From Winogradskya humida (GTDB lineage: Bacteria > Actinomycetota > Actinomycetes > Mycobacteriales > Micromonosporaceae): a DNA stretch of 64,000 nucleotides. The position numbers and the translations under genes are program-made. This document shows, one piece after another, positions 8,954 to 16,627 of the stretch. The notes under the pieces were generated by a model, which was not told the DNA's origin, made no database searches, and was given only the letters and a program-made list of their open reading frames with translations. The stretch spans positions 113,274 through 177,273 of the forward strand of contig NZ_BOMN01000022.1 of NCBI RefSeq assembly GCF_016862215.1, in the 5' to 3' direction. The stretch's first letter is position 1, and the number at the start of each line of letters is the position of its first letter.

Positions 8954-9448
8954 GTGACCGCGCCAAACCAGCCCGCCCGCTCCACCTCTCTGAAGGTCGC
9001 CCTCGCCACCGGGGTGGCGTTCCTGCTGCTCTGCTGCGGCGGCATCACCGCGATCAAGGCCTTCACCGGCGGCGGCAACCCATCCTCCACCCCGCAGTTC
9101 ATCGCGCCGTCGCTCGCGTCCCCGCCCCCGATGGAGTCCACGTCGTCCCCGTCGCCGTCACGCTCCCGGCCGTCCTCACCGTCCCCCTCGTCCTCGTCCT
9201 CCCGCACCAAGATCCCACCGATCAAGAAGCCGGTCCCCGCCCGGACCGCCCCCGCGCCGTCCCCCTCGAAGACCACGAAGAAGCCGAGCCCGAAGCCCAC
9301 CACCACTGCGCCCCCGCCCGCCCCGGCCGTGGTCAGGCCGGGCGCGTTCTGCTCACCCGAGGGCGCCACCGGCATCACGAGGAAAGGCACCCCGATGATC
9401 TGCACCCGCAAGCCCGGCGAGGAGCGCGCCCGTTGGCGCAAGGCCTGA
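8954..9448 (+). CDS. Membrane-anchored Ser/Pro/Thr-rich surface protein
   Basis: A 164-aa protein starting with GTG at 8954. One hydrophobic segment near residues 14-36 is followed by a long Ser/Pro/Lys/Thr linker. A small C-terminal module begins PGAFCSPEGATG and contains PMICTRKPGE, with two cysteines. I recognise that module as a recurrent C-terminal domain of actinobacterial secreted proteins, but it has no assigned function. The topology implies an extracytoplasmic C-terminus. The stop codon lies inside the first copy of a tandem repeat. Confidence 0.7.
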   Translation: MTAPNQPARSTSLKVALATGVAFLLLCCGGITAIKAFTGGGNPSSTPQFIAPSLASPPPMESTSSPSPSRSRPSSPSPSSSSSRTKIPPIKKPVPARTAPAPSPSKTTKKPSPKPTTTAPPPAPAVVRPGAFCSPEGATGITRKGTPMICTRKPGEERARWRKA

Positions 9449-9600
9449 TCCGCGGGCGAACGGCCTTTCATCGGACCCACCCGCTCGCGCGAGGCCTGAC
9501 CCGCGCGCAAGTCCTGACCCGGGCGCAAGGCCTGTCTGACCCGCTGGCGCAAGGTCTCGCGCGTGGGCGCAGGGTCTGACCCGCGAGCGCTGCGCCTGAA
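9437..9600 (+). repeat. Degenerate tandem repeats seeded at a stop codon
   Basis: About seven imperfect copies of GCGCAAGGCCTGACCCG. The first copy is the 3' end of the 8954-9448 gene, including its TGA. Later copies carry substitutions and small insertions. The same motif on the opposite strand fills the region after the MFS gene. Confidence 0.75.
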
Positions 9601-9625
9601 AGCGCAGGTAGGCAAGCATAAAAAC

Positions 9626-9661
9626 GGCCCCGCCACATCTCTTCGATGTGGCGGGGCCTTT
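9626..9661. terminator. Bidirectional intrinsic terminator
   Basis: Perfect 14-bp stem, GGCCCCGCCACATC / GATGTGGCGGGGCC, with loop TCTTC. It is followed by TTT on the + strand and preceded by AAAA (a U-run on the - strand). It lies between convergent genes ending at 9448 and 9854, so it probably serves both. Confidence 0.9.
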
Positions 9662-9672
9662 CCCGTTCGTGC

Positions 9673-9709
9673 ATTAGGTTGTGCACAATTAAATTGTGCA
9701 CAACCTAAT
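9673..9709. repeat. 37-bp perfect palindrome containing GTGCAC
   Basis: Arms ATTAGGTTGTGCACAATT and AATTGTGCACAACCTAAT are exact inverse complements around one central A. It is AT-rich against a GC-rich background. Seventeen bases (TTAGGTTGTGCACAATT) recur at 28279-28295. It may be a protein-binding site or a mobile palindromic repeat. Confidence 0.85.
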
Positions 9710-9729
9710 TCGCCGTGCAAAGCCGTGCC

Positions 9730-9868
9730 GTGCGGCGGTCAGCCGGTGCGACAGCCAGGTCTTGTGGCGGTCAGGTCTTGTGGCGGTCAGGCCTTGCGAC
9801 CGGTCAGGCCTTGCGACCGGTCAGGCCTTGCGACCGGCCAGGCCTTGCGACAGTCAGGCCTTGTGGGA
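9730..9868 (-). repeat. Tandem repeats (16-17 bp, about 8 copies) at the MFS stop codon
   Basis: On the - strand, units of the form CGCAAGGCCTGACCGGT are repeated head to tail. The first copy includes the last codons and TGA of the MFS gene (CACAAGGCCTGA). Copies farther from the gene are more diverged. Confidence 0.85.
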
Positions 9869-11371
9869 GGCGTGCGGGAGGTGCAGCTCCTCCGGCTCCG
9901 GCGGGACGTCCGAGACGCCGGTGGCGACGGCCTGTTCGTGGCGGCGGTGGGCGGAGGGCAGGGCGAGGGCGGCGCCGATGCCCAGGACCGCGACGGCGGC
10001 GCAGACCCAGAAGCCGATGGTGAACGCGTCGTCGCTGGGCAGGCCGCGGGCGTCGGCGTGGGAGGTGATGACCGCGGCGATGACGGCCGTGCCGATGCTG
10101 CTGCCGATGGTGCGGGCGATCGTGTTGACGCTGGTGGCCTCGCCGGTCTGGCTGGCGGGGACCGCTTCGATGATGGCGTTGCTCATGGCGGCGAACGCGA
10201 AGCCGATGCCGGCGCCGGTGAGGACGCCCGAGGCGAGGACCTGCCAGATCGCGCCGTGGCCGAGAGCGGGCAGGATGAACGCGGCGGTGACCAGGGCGGT
10301 GCCGAGGAACATCGGGAGCTTGGGGCCGTACTTGCGGTTGAGGATGCCGGCGATCGGGCCGAAGACGACCATCATGACGACGGTCGGCAGCAGGAACAGC
10401 CCGGCCTGCGACACCGACTTGCCGAAGCCGTAACCGGTCGCGGCGGGCAGCTGGAGCAGCGTCGGGACCAGGACGAACGTGCCGAACATCGCGAAGCCCA
10501 GGATCAGGGCGACCAGGTCGGTGGCCCAGACGCCGCGCAGCTTCATCAGGTGCATGTCGATGAGCGGCTCGGCGACCTTGAACTCGACCGGGATGAAGAC
10601 GGCCAGCGCGACGACGCCGACGGCGAGCAGGCCGATGGTCTTCGGGTCGCCCCAGCCCCACGACTGGCCCTTGCTGATGGCGAGCAGCAGCGTCACGAGC
10701 GCCACCGACAGGATGCCCGCGCCGAGGTAGTCGAGGCGCCCCGGGGTGCGTACCGGGGACTCCTTCATGCCGAAGATCGCACCGATCAGGGCGATGACGA
10801 CCAGGACGAGCGGCAGCCAGAACAGCCAGTGCCAGGAGAGGTGCTCGACGATCGGGCCGGCCGCGACGATGCCGATGCCGGCGCCGATGCCGAAGATCGC
10901 GGAGATGAGGCCGACGGTGACGCTGACCTTCTCGCGGGGCAGCTCGTCGCGGATCATGCCGATCGACAGCGGCAGGATGGCACCGGCGGCGCCCTGCAGC
11001 GCGCGGGCGACGATCAGCACCGCGAGGTTGGGGGCGAGGGCGGCGAGCAGGGTGCCCGCGGCGAGGGCGATCAGGACCCCGATGAGGACCTTGCGCTTGC
11101 CGGCCATGTCACCGAGGCGGCCCAGGATCGGCGTGAGCACCGAGGCGGAGAGCAGGTACGCCGTGATCACCCAGCTGGCGTCGCTGGTCGACGCCCCGAG
11201 GTCGCGGCCGATGGTGCCCAGGGCGGGGGCGACCAGCGACTGGAGCACGGCGAACGCGAGGCCACCGAGCGACAGGTAGAGCACCAGCATGGTGCCGCCG
11301 GAGCCGCGTCCCCCGTCCGTGCCGGTGCCGGTGGAGCCGGGAGCGCCGGGCTCCTCGATGGTCTGGGTCAT
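9854..11371 (-). CDS. MFS multidrug efflux transporter, DHA2 type
   Basis: A 505-aa membrane protein with about 14 hydrophobic segments and the major facilitator pattern. It starts with a soluble Gly/Thr-rich tail, then VLYLSLGGLAFAVLQSLVAP. The loop LGRLGDMAGKRKVL matches the conserved MFS loop motif (GxLxDrxGrkxxl), and the length fits the EmrB/QacA 14-helix drug:proton antiporters. The likely role is export of a toxic compound across the plasma membrane. Two copies of a TetR-type operator lie just upstream (11391-11410 and 11428-11447), and a matching copy precedes the TetR gene at 13243. Repression by that regulator is therefore likely. Confidence 0.88.
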   Translation of the reverse strand: MTQTIEEPGAPGSTGTGTDGGRGSGGTMLVLYLSLGGLAFAVLQSLVAPALGTIGRDLGASTSDASWVITAYLLSASVLTPILGRLGDMAGKRKVLIGVLIALAAGTLLAALAPNLAVLIVARALQGAAGAILPLSIGMIRDELPREKVSVTVGLISAIFGIGAGIGIVAAGPIVEHLSWHWLFWLPLVLVVIALIGAIFGMKESPVRTPGRLDYLGAGILSVALVTLLLAISKGQSWGWGDPKTIGLLAVGVVALAVFIPVEFKVAEPLIDMHLMKLRGVWATDLVALILGFAMFGTFVLVPTLLQLPAATGYGFGKSVSQAGLFLLPTVVMMVVFGPIAGILNRKYGPKLPMFLGTALVTAAFILPALGHGAIWQVLASGVLTGAGIGFAFAAMSNAIIEAVPASQTGEATSVNTIARTIGSSIGTAVIAAVITSHADARGLPSDDAFTIGFWVCAAVAVLGIGAALALPSAHRRHEQAVATGVSDVPPEPEELHLPHASHKA

Positions 11372-11390
11372 GACGTCCCCGAAGATAGAA

Positions 11391-11410
11391 GTAAACGTGT
11401 GCTTACTTAT
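11391..11410 (+). promoter_or_regulatory. TetR-type operator, copy 1 (upstream of MFS gene)
   Basis: GTAAACGTGTGCTTACTTAT. With the preceding AA it forms an inverted repeat AAGTAAAC-GTGT-GCTTACTT. It shares GTAAAC, a 5-7-nt spacer and ACTTA with the sites at 11428 and 13139. Confidence 0.65.
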
Positions 11411-11427
11411 TATCGGGCCGCGGCGGC

Positions 11428-11447
11428 TTAAGTCAACATCCGTTTAC
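11428..11447 (-). promoter_or_regulatory. TetR-type operator, copy 2
   Basis: On the - strand it reads GTAAACGGATGTTGACTTAA, matching copies 1 and 3 at both ends. It is located 17 bp from copy 1 in the MFS upstream region. Confidence 0.6.
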
Positions 11448-11448
11448 G

Positions 11449-13119
11449 TCACACCGCGACTACCGCCGGGTCGGCCCTGCGGTTCAGGCGCAGGTACGCC
11501 AGCAGCCCCGCGGGCAGCACGAGCCAGAACGAGATGAGGCGGTAACCGAGCACGACGGCGGTGGCGCTCGCATACGGCGCACCCGCCGCGACCAGGCCGG
11601 CGAGCAGGCTGGCCTCGATCAGCCCGATGCCGCCGGGCGTCACGGGGATCTGCCGCACGACCTGCACGGCCAGGTACGCGGTGGCCAGCTGGAACGCGCT
11701 CAGCGGCAGGCCACAGGCGTGCGCGACGGCGATCAGGCAGCAGAGATCGGCAAGCCAGTTGAGTACGGCGTACGCGATCGTCACCGCCCAGTGCCGGGCC
11801 CGCACCGACCGCGCCTCGGCGACGATGCCGCGCAGCTGGTCGAGCGCCCGGCCGGCCCAGCGCCACGTGGGCTGCCACGCGAAGGACCGGCCCCGCAGCA
11901 GCACGAACACGCCGGTCAGGGCGGCCGCCGCGAGGGCCAGCACCAGGATGGTGTGCAGCCCGGCGGTCCCCGCGTAGAGCACCGCCAGCCCGATGATCGA
12001 GGCGAGCCCGGAGAGCACCATCACGGTCGCCGCCACGGAGACGCTCGCGCCGCGCCGTCGATATTGTCGCAGTGCGAACGCCGCGGACATCGCCGCGCCG
12101 GCCGGCAGCACCATGCTGATCGCCGAGCGGGTGTAGGTGATGGCCAGCGCGGCGCCCCGCGTGATGACGACGTCGAGGGCCGTCAGCAGGGCGCGCTGCT
12201 GCCGGGCGAACGCCACCTGCGACAGGAACTGCACGAGCACCGCCACGGCCAGCCAGCGCACATCGGCGTCGGCCAGGACGGCGATGACGTCGCCCGGATC
12301 CGGGACGCGCCCGCGCATCGCCACCACCACGGCGACCCCGGCGACGGCTACGGCGAGGGCGCGCAGCGCGTACCTGCGTGTCTGGGGTCGGGTGGCAGCG
12401 ACCGCTTGCCGCAGGGTGCCGAGGCCCAGGACGGGGACGGCGACCAGGGCCAGCAGGGTGACCGCCACGATCGCGTCCAGCCAGTAATGATTGCCCGTGC
12501 CCACCACCACGAGCAGCGTGATCAGCGGGTGCGCGAGCCAGACCCACCGCCACCGGTTGCGGGTCGCCGCGAACAGCGCACCGGCGACGACCACCGCCCA
12601 TCCGACGTGCAGCGAGGGCATGGCGGCGTACTGGTTGCTGAGCGCGTCGGTGTCCGGCGGGCCGTAGACGGCCGGGCCGTACAGCGTGCCGGTGTCGAGC
12701 AGGCCGGTGCCCGGGGTGAGCCGCGGCGGGGCGAGCGGGAACCACATCTGCACGGCGAAGGCCACCGCGGTGAGAAGAGCGAGAATCCGGCGGGTACGCA
12801 GATAGAGCCCGGGCCGCCGCATGTACAACCAGATCAGCGTCACGGCGGTCGCCGGGAAGTGCACGTACGCGTAGTAGTGGTTCGCCGCGAGCAGCAACCA
12901 GTGCCAGTCCACCAGCGTGTTCTGCACCGAGAGCTCGTTCGGCAGCCGCAGCAGCCGCTCCAGGTGCCACACCTTCGCCGCGTTCGCCGTCGCCACGTCG
13001 GCGTGACCGGCCGTGAGGATGCGGCCCGCCTTGTAGGCCAGGAAGAGTGCCGCGACCAGACCGAGCTCACCGAGCCAGGCCGGCCACCGCCGCCCGGTGA
13101 CCTCCCTGAGTGCTGACAC
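11449..13119 (-). CDS. PAP2 phosphatase fused to a UPF0104/LPG-synthase-type flippase domain
   Basis: A 556-aa integral membrane protein with two modules. The first half carries PAP2-type motifs (AMPSLHVGWA and a downstream GTGNHYWLDA), as in lipid phosphatases and phosphotransferases. The second half resembles the membrane domain of lysylphosphatidylglycerol synthases, with VTPGGIGLIEASLLAG near the C-terminus. No soluble aminoacyl-transferase domain is present, so lysine transfer is not expected. A role in phospholipid or lipid-carrier dephosphorylation and translocation is inferred. The start is taken as GTG 13119. The alternative GTG 13146 would overlap the operator at 13139. It is divergent from the TetR gene. 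Confidence 0.8.
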   Translation of the reverse strand: MSALREVTGRRWPAWLGELGLVAALFLAYKAGRILTAGHADVATANAAKVWHLERLLRLPNELSVQNTLVDWHWLLLAANHYYAYVHFPATAVTLIWLYMRRPGLYLRTRRILALLTAVAFAVQMWFPLAPPRLTPGTGLLDTGTLYGPAVYGPPDTDALSNQYAAMPSLHVGWAVVVAGALFAATRNRWRWVWLAHPLITLLVVVGTGNHYWLDAIVAVTLLALVAVPVLGLGTLRQAVAATRPQTRRYALRALAVAVAGVAVVVAMRGRVPDPGDVIAVLADADVRWLAVAVLVQFLSQVAFARQQRALLTALDVVITRGAALAITYTRSAISMVLPAGAAMSAAFALRQYRRRGASVSVAATVMVLSGLASIIGLAVLYAGTAGLHTILVLALAAAALTGVFVLLRGRSFAWQPTWRWAGRALDQLRGIVAEARSVRARHWAVTIAYAVLNWLADLCCLIAVAHACGLPLSAFQLATAYLAVQVVRQIPVTPGGIGLIEASLLAGLVAAGAPYASATAVVLGYRLISFWLVLPAGLLAYLRLNRRADPAVVAV

Positions 13120-13138
13120 TCCGCGCCCCCGACTACTA

Positions 13139-13158
13139 GTAAACACCCGCTGACTTAT
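13139..13158 (+). promoter_or_regulatory. TetR-type operator, copy 3 (tetR / PAP2 intergenic)
   Basis: GTAAACACCCGCTGACTTAT, aligned without gaps to copy 1 (same GTAAAC, then GCT-ACTTAT at identical spacing). It lies between the divergent PAP2-flippase and TetR genes, which fits autoregulation plus control of the neighbours. Confidence 0.65.
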
Positions 13159-13242
13159 GCGACGCTCATCATGCGCCGCCCCGGCGAACGGTTACCAGCA
13201 GGTGAGCGGACGATCACATCGCCATGACGGGAGGGCAGCCAC

Positions 13243-13875
13243 ATGGGCACAACCCCAGGACCGGTCATGCCCATCACCCCAGGTCGTGCCCCGCTCCCCG
13301 CGGCCCGCCGCCCCCGCGACGCGGAACGCACCCGAGCCCAGCTGCTCGCGGTGGCGACGGCCCGTTTCGCCCGCAACGGGTACGCGACCACCACGGTCCG
13401 CGACATCGCCGACGAGGCAGGTGTCAACGTAGCCCTGATCAGCCGCTACTTCACGTCCAAGGAAGGCCTGTTCGAGGCCTGCCTGGCCGCCGCGGTCACC
13501 GAGATCCGCCGCGACTCCGACGACACCCCGCTCGACCGGCTCGCCGCCGCCCTGACCCGCCGGATCGCCTGCCCGGACCGCGACGGACGCCTCCCCGAAC
13601 GCTTCCTGCTGCTCCTGCGCACCTCGGGTGACCAGCACACCGAGGACATGCGCCTCGGAGTACTCCGCTCGATCAGCGAACGCATGGCCGCCGCCGGCCC
13701 CGGCGACAACTCCGCACTGTTGCGCGCCCAGATCGTACTGTCAGCGGCCCTGGGCATCATCCTGATGCGCGGCTCCCTGGGCCTGCAGCCCCTCGCCGGC
13801 GCCACCGAGCAGGACCTCGCCGCCCCGGTCTCCGACCTGGTGAACGCCCTGTGCGCCAAGGGTCGCACCTCGTAG
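13243..13875 (+). CDS. TetR-family repressor
   Basis: A 210-aa regulator. An N-terminal helix-turn-helix covers about residues 30-75 (RAQLLAVATARFARNGYATT, then VRDIADEAGVNVALISRYF), followed by an all-helical ligand-binding domain. Start ATG 13243 has a GGGAGGG ribosome-binding site upstream. It is divergent from the PAP2-flippase gene, and three related operator-like sites lie upstream of it and of the MFS gene. The likely scheme is a ligand-responsive repressor of the pump and the membrane lipid protein. The ligand is unknown. Confidence 0.85.
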   Translation: MGTTPGPVMPITPGRAPLPAARRPRDAERTRAQLLAVATARFARNGYATTTVRDIADEAGVNVALISRYFTSKEGLFEACLAAAVTEIRRDSDDTPLDRLAAALTRRIACPDRDGRLPERFLLLLRTSGDQHTEDMRLGVLRSISERMAAAGPGDNSALLRAQIVLSAALGIILMRGSLGLQPLAGATEQDLAAPVSDLVNALCAKGRTS

Positions 13876-13921
13876 AGTTCCGCCCGCCGACCTGGTCCTC
13901 GCCACCCTCGAGAAGGAGCCG

Positions 13922-15496
13922 TCAGAGCTGGAAGCGGTCCACGATGCGGCGCAGGTCGCCCGACATCTCGGCGAGCCGGCCCGCCGCGCGGTCCGCCTCG
14001 CCGACGCCGACCGTGGTGAGCTGGACCGACTCGGCGACCTCCGTGATGGTCCCGGCGACCTGACCGCCGGCCGTCGCGGCCTCGGCCACGTTGCGGCTCA
14101 TCTCGTTGGTGGTGACCGTCTGCTCCTCGACCGCCGAGGCGATCGTGGTCTGGAAGTCGCTGATCCGGCCGATGATCTCGGTGATCTCCTCGATCGCGGT
14201 GACCGCCCCGGCGGTGTCGGCCTGGATGGCCGCGACCCGGTGTCCGATGTCCTCGGTGGCCTTGGCGGTTTCCTGCGCGAGATCCTTGACCTCGGAGGCG
14301 ACCACGGCGAAGCCCTTGCCCATCTCCCCGGCGCGGGCCGCCTCGATCGTGGCGTTCAGGGCGAGCAGGTTGGTCTGTTCGGCGATCGCGGTGATCACCT
14401 TGATCACATTGCCGATCTCCGCCGACGACTCCCCGAGCTTGGCCATGACGCCGCTGGTCGTGGCGGTGACCTCGACCGCCCGGGCGGCGACGCCCGCGGC
14501 CTTGGTGGCGCTCTCGCTGATCTCGCGGATCGACGCGCCCATCTCCTCGGCGCCCGCCGCGACCGTCTGGATCGTCGCGGACATGGTCGCGGCCGAGTCG
14601 GCCACCGAGGCGGCCTGGCGGGCACCCGCGCTCGAGCTGGCCGTGCTCTCCTTGCTGGTGCCGGCGAGCGAGCCCGCGGCGTCACCCAGCGCGTCGGAGT
14701 GGTTCGACAGGTCCGTCACCGTCTGACGCAACGACGTCGTGGCCTTGCGCAGACTGCCGGCCATCCGGCCCAGCTCGTCCCGCTGGTCGACGGTCACGTC
14801 GCGGGACAGGTCACCGCCGGCCACGGCCTCGAGCACACCGGACACCTCCCGCAACGGCCGGAGGATCATCCGGGCGACCCAGAGCGCCAGCAGCACCGCG
14901 ATCACCACGGAAAGGACCAGGACCGAGTTCACCACGGTACGCGTGGAGCGTACGGTGGCATCGAAACCCTGACCCGCGACCAGCGCGTCGTCCGCCCGGC
15001 CGATCTCCGCCGACAGCAGCGTCTCGTAAGTTTTGCGCAGGTCACGGTTGGCGCCCATGGCGGCGGTGACGGCAGCCTGCCGGTCCGTGGGATACGTTGT
15101 GAACTCCGCGCCCAGCGCGCTGAACCAGGCATCCGTGGCTGACTTGATCGTGTCGATCGAGGATTGCTCGGCGGTCCCGCCCAGGGCACGCGCCCCGGCC
15201 AGGCTCTCGTTGACCTTCGCCTGCCGCCCCAGCGACTCGTCCCGGAACGACGTGTCCCCGGCGATCAGATAACCCCGCTCGTCGTTCGCGGCGGCCTTGG
15301 CAGCCAGCGCGGCATCATTGAGCTTGGTGATGTACGGGACCGCGCGCTGCAGCTCGGCCGCGCGGGTGGTCTGCAGATCGCCGATCCCGATCAGGCTGAT
15401 GACCCCGGTGGCAACCGTCCCGGCAACAGCCACCCCGGCCACCGTCAGGATCTTCGTCGCGATCCCACGGTCCCGCATCCAGCGCCCTGCACCCAC
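13922..15496 (-). CDS. Methyl-accepting chemotaxis protein
   Basis: A 524-aa receptor. An N-terminal transmembrane helix is followed by an extracytoplasmic four-helix-bundle sensor of about 150 residues, a second membrane helix ([20 protein letters not shown]), a HAMP linker and a long coiled-coil signalling domain. The hairpin tip is the highly conserved [19 protein letters not shown], where CheA and CheW bind. It has no recognisable ligand motif. No che genes are nearby, so it signals to a system encoded elsewhere. Start GTG 15496 is used; ATG seven codons later is possible. Confidence 0.9.
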   Translation of the reverse strand: MGAGRWMRDRGIATKILTVAGVAVAGTVATGVISLIGIGDLQTTRAAELQRAVPYITKLNDAALAAKAAANDERGYLIAGDTSFRDESLGRQAKVNESLAGARALGGTAEQSSIDTIKSATDAWFSALGAEFTTYPTDRQAAVTAAMGANRDLRKTYETLLSAEIGRADDALVAGQGFDATVRSTRTVVNSVLVLSVVIAVLLALWVARMILRPLREVSGVLEAVAGGDLSRDVTVDQRDELGRMAGSLRKATTSLRQTVTDLSNHSDALGDAAGSLAGTSKESTASSSAGARQAASVADSAATMSATIQTVAAGAEEMGASIREISESATKAAGVAARAVEVTATTSGVMAKLGESSAEIGNVIKVITAIAEQTNLLALNATIEAARAGEMGKGFAVVASEVKDLAQETAKATEDIGHRVAAIQADTAGAVTAIEEITEIIGRISDFQTTIASAVEEQTVTTNEMSRNVAEAATAGGQVAGTITEVAESVQLTTVGVGEADRAAGRLAEMSGDLRRIVDRFQL

Positions 15497-15622
15497 GTCG
15501 TGTCCCCACCCCGGTCCGATGTTTCCCCCGTCAAGGTCCGGATCGGCGCATCGGCACCCGAACGTACGCAGTTCACCTTCTGTTCACCCTCGGATGGCGC
15601 AGGTCACACCCGCCGCGCCATC

Positions 15623-16228
15623 ATGTGCGACGTGACAATCCCCGCGCAGACTCTTGCCGCCGCCGCAACCGACCCCGCCGCCGCGGCCTGGACCCGGATC
15701 GGCCACGAAGCGGGTGCGGACCTGCTGCCCTGGCTGGCCCGGACCTGCGCCTCCTTCGCCATCCACGACCGGGAGACCGCCCTGGCCCTGGCCGGTTTCA
15801 CCGCCGTGGATGCAAGCGACGAGGACCGCGCCACGTACGCCGGGGCGATCGCGGCCCTGCGCGAGCTGGCGGTGCAGGGCCTGCCCGTAGCGTCCACCGA
15901 CGCCATTTTCGTCTACCTCCAGCAGGCCATCCTCGGCTTCGACGGCGACGACCTCTGGGGCCACGAACCCGACCACGTCAACGACGGCGAAGTCGACGTG
16001 GAATGCCCCGCCTGCGACGAGGGACACCTCCTCGACCTGACCTCCGACCACTCGGACATCGAGCCCGGCCTCACGTCTGACCTCGCGGTTCGCCTGCACA
16101 CCGAGGCCGTCCAGGCGGGCCGGCACGAGGTGGCCGCCACCTTCACCCGCCTCTTCGGCCGCTTCACCTGCCCCGAATGCGGCGTGAAGAGCGAGGTCAC
16201 CGCCAGCCTGGCGGGGGTCTCCGCCTGA
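15623..16228 (+). CDS. Hypothetical protein with a C-terminal zinc-ribbon-like CxxC pair
   Basis: A 201-aa soluble protein. The first two thirds are helical and Ala-rich. The last third has two CxxC knuckles, VECPACDEGH and FTCPECGVKS, spaced about 55 residues apart, which could bind one zinc ion. I do not recognise the family. Start ATG 15623 or GTG 15632; neither has a strong ribosome-binding site. The neighbours do not suggest a pathway. Confidence 0.65.
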   Translation: MCDVTIPAQTLAAAATDPAAAAWTRIGHEAGADLLPWLARTCASFAIHDRETALALAGFTAVDASDEDRATYAGAIAALRELAVQGLPVASTDAIFVYLQQAILGFDGDDLWGHEPDHVNDGEVDVECPACDEGHLLDLTSDHSDIEPGLTSDLAVRLHTEAVQAGRHEVAATFTRLFGRFTCPECGVKSEVTASLAGVSA

Positions 16229-16241
16229 GCGGGCCGTGACC

Positions 16242-16506
16242 TCAGCCTTCCTCCATCCATCTCAGTGCCCGCTCCGGCGTCACCTCGGCCCGGTAAACAC
16301 GGAAGCCGCTCTGGGTGATGACGTTGCGCTGGGCGAAGCCACTGAGAGCCGGTACGCCCGTCGACCAGGGCGTTGCGGGTATCGGTCTCCACCTGCGCGA
16401 TCAGGGAGCCCGCGGCGGGCGGGTGGATCAGGGCCGCGTCCGCGGGGGCGTTCCGGCGTAACCAGTCGACGGTCTCGTGCCGGAGAGCGGCCACGGTGTC
16501 ATTCAC
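16242..16506 (-). pseudogene. Small frameshifted gene (about 88 codons)
   Basis: From GTG 16506 the frame reads VNDTVAALRHETVDWLRRN and continues sensibly to about NALVDG. It then needs a one-base shift to continue as TGVPALSGFAQRNVITQSG and end at TGA 16242 (MEEG). The length of 265 bases equals 88 codons plus one base. Both halves look protein-like and have no long alternative. This is either a decayed small gene or a sequencing error. Family unknown. Confidence 0.55.
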
Positions 16507-16627
16507 GCTCTGATCATGCCGCCGGGGCGGAGCTTCTGAGGGGGAATCGGGCGGTTGTGACCGTCGGATGACCGGACCCCGGGCCGGGTCGGTGGGGTGG
16601 GGTTCGGTACCCTTATGATCTTGCCGC

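Noticed and set aside
9563..11431. A 622-codon + strand frame opposite the MFS gene
   Set aside because: Composition is Gly/Asp/Arg-rich antisense of a membrane protein; no family character.
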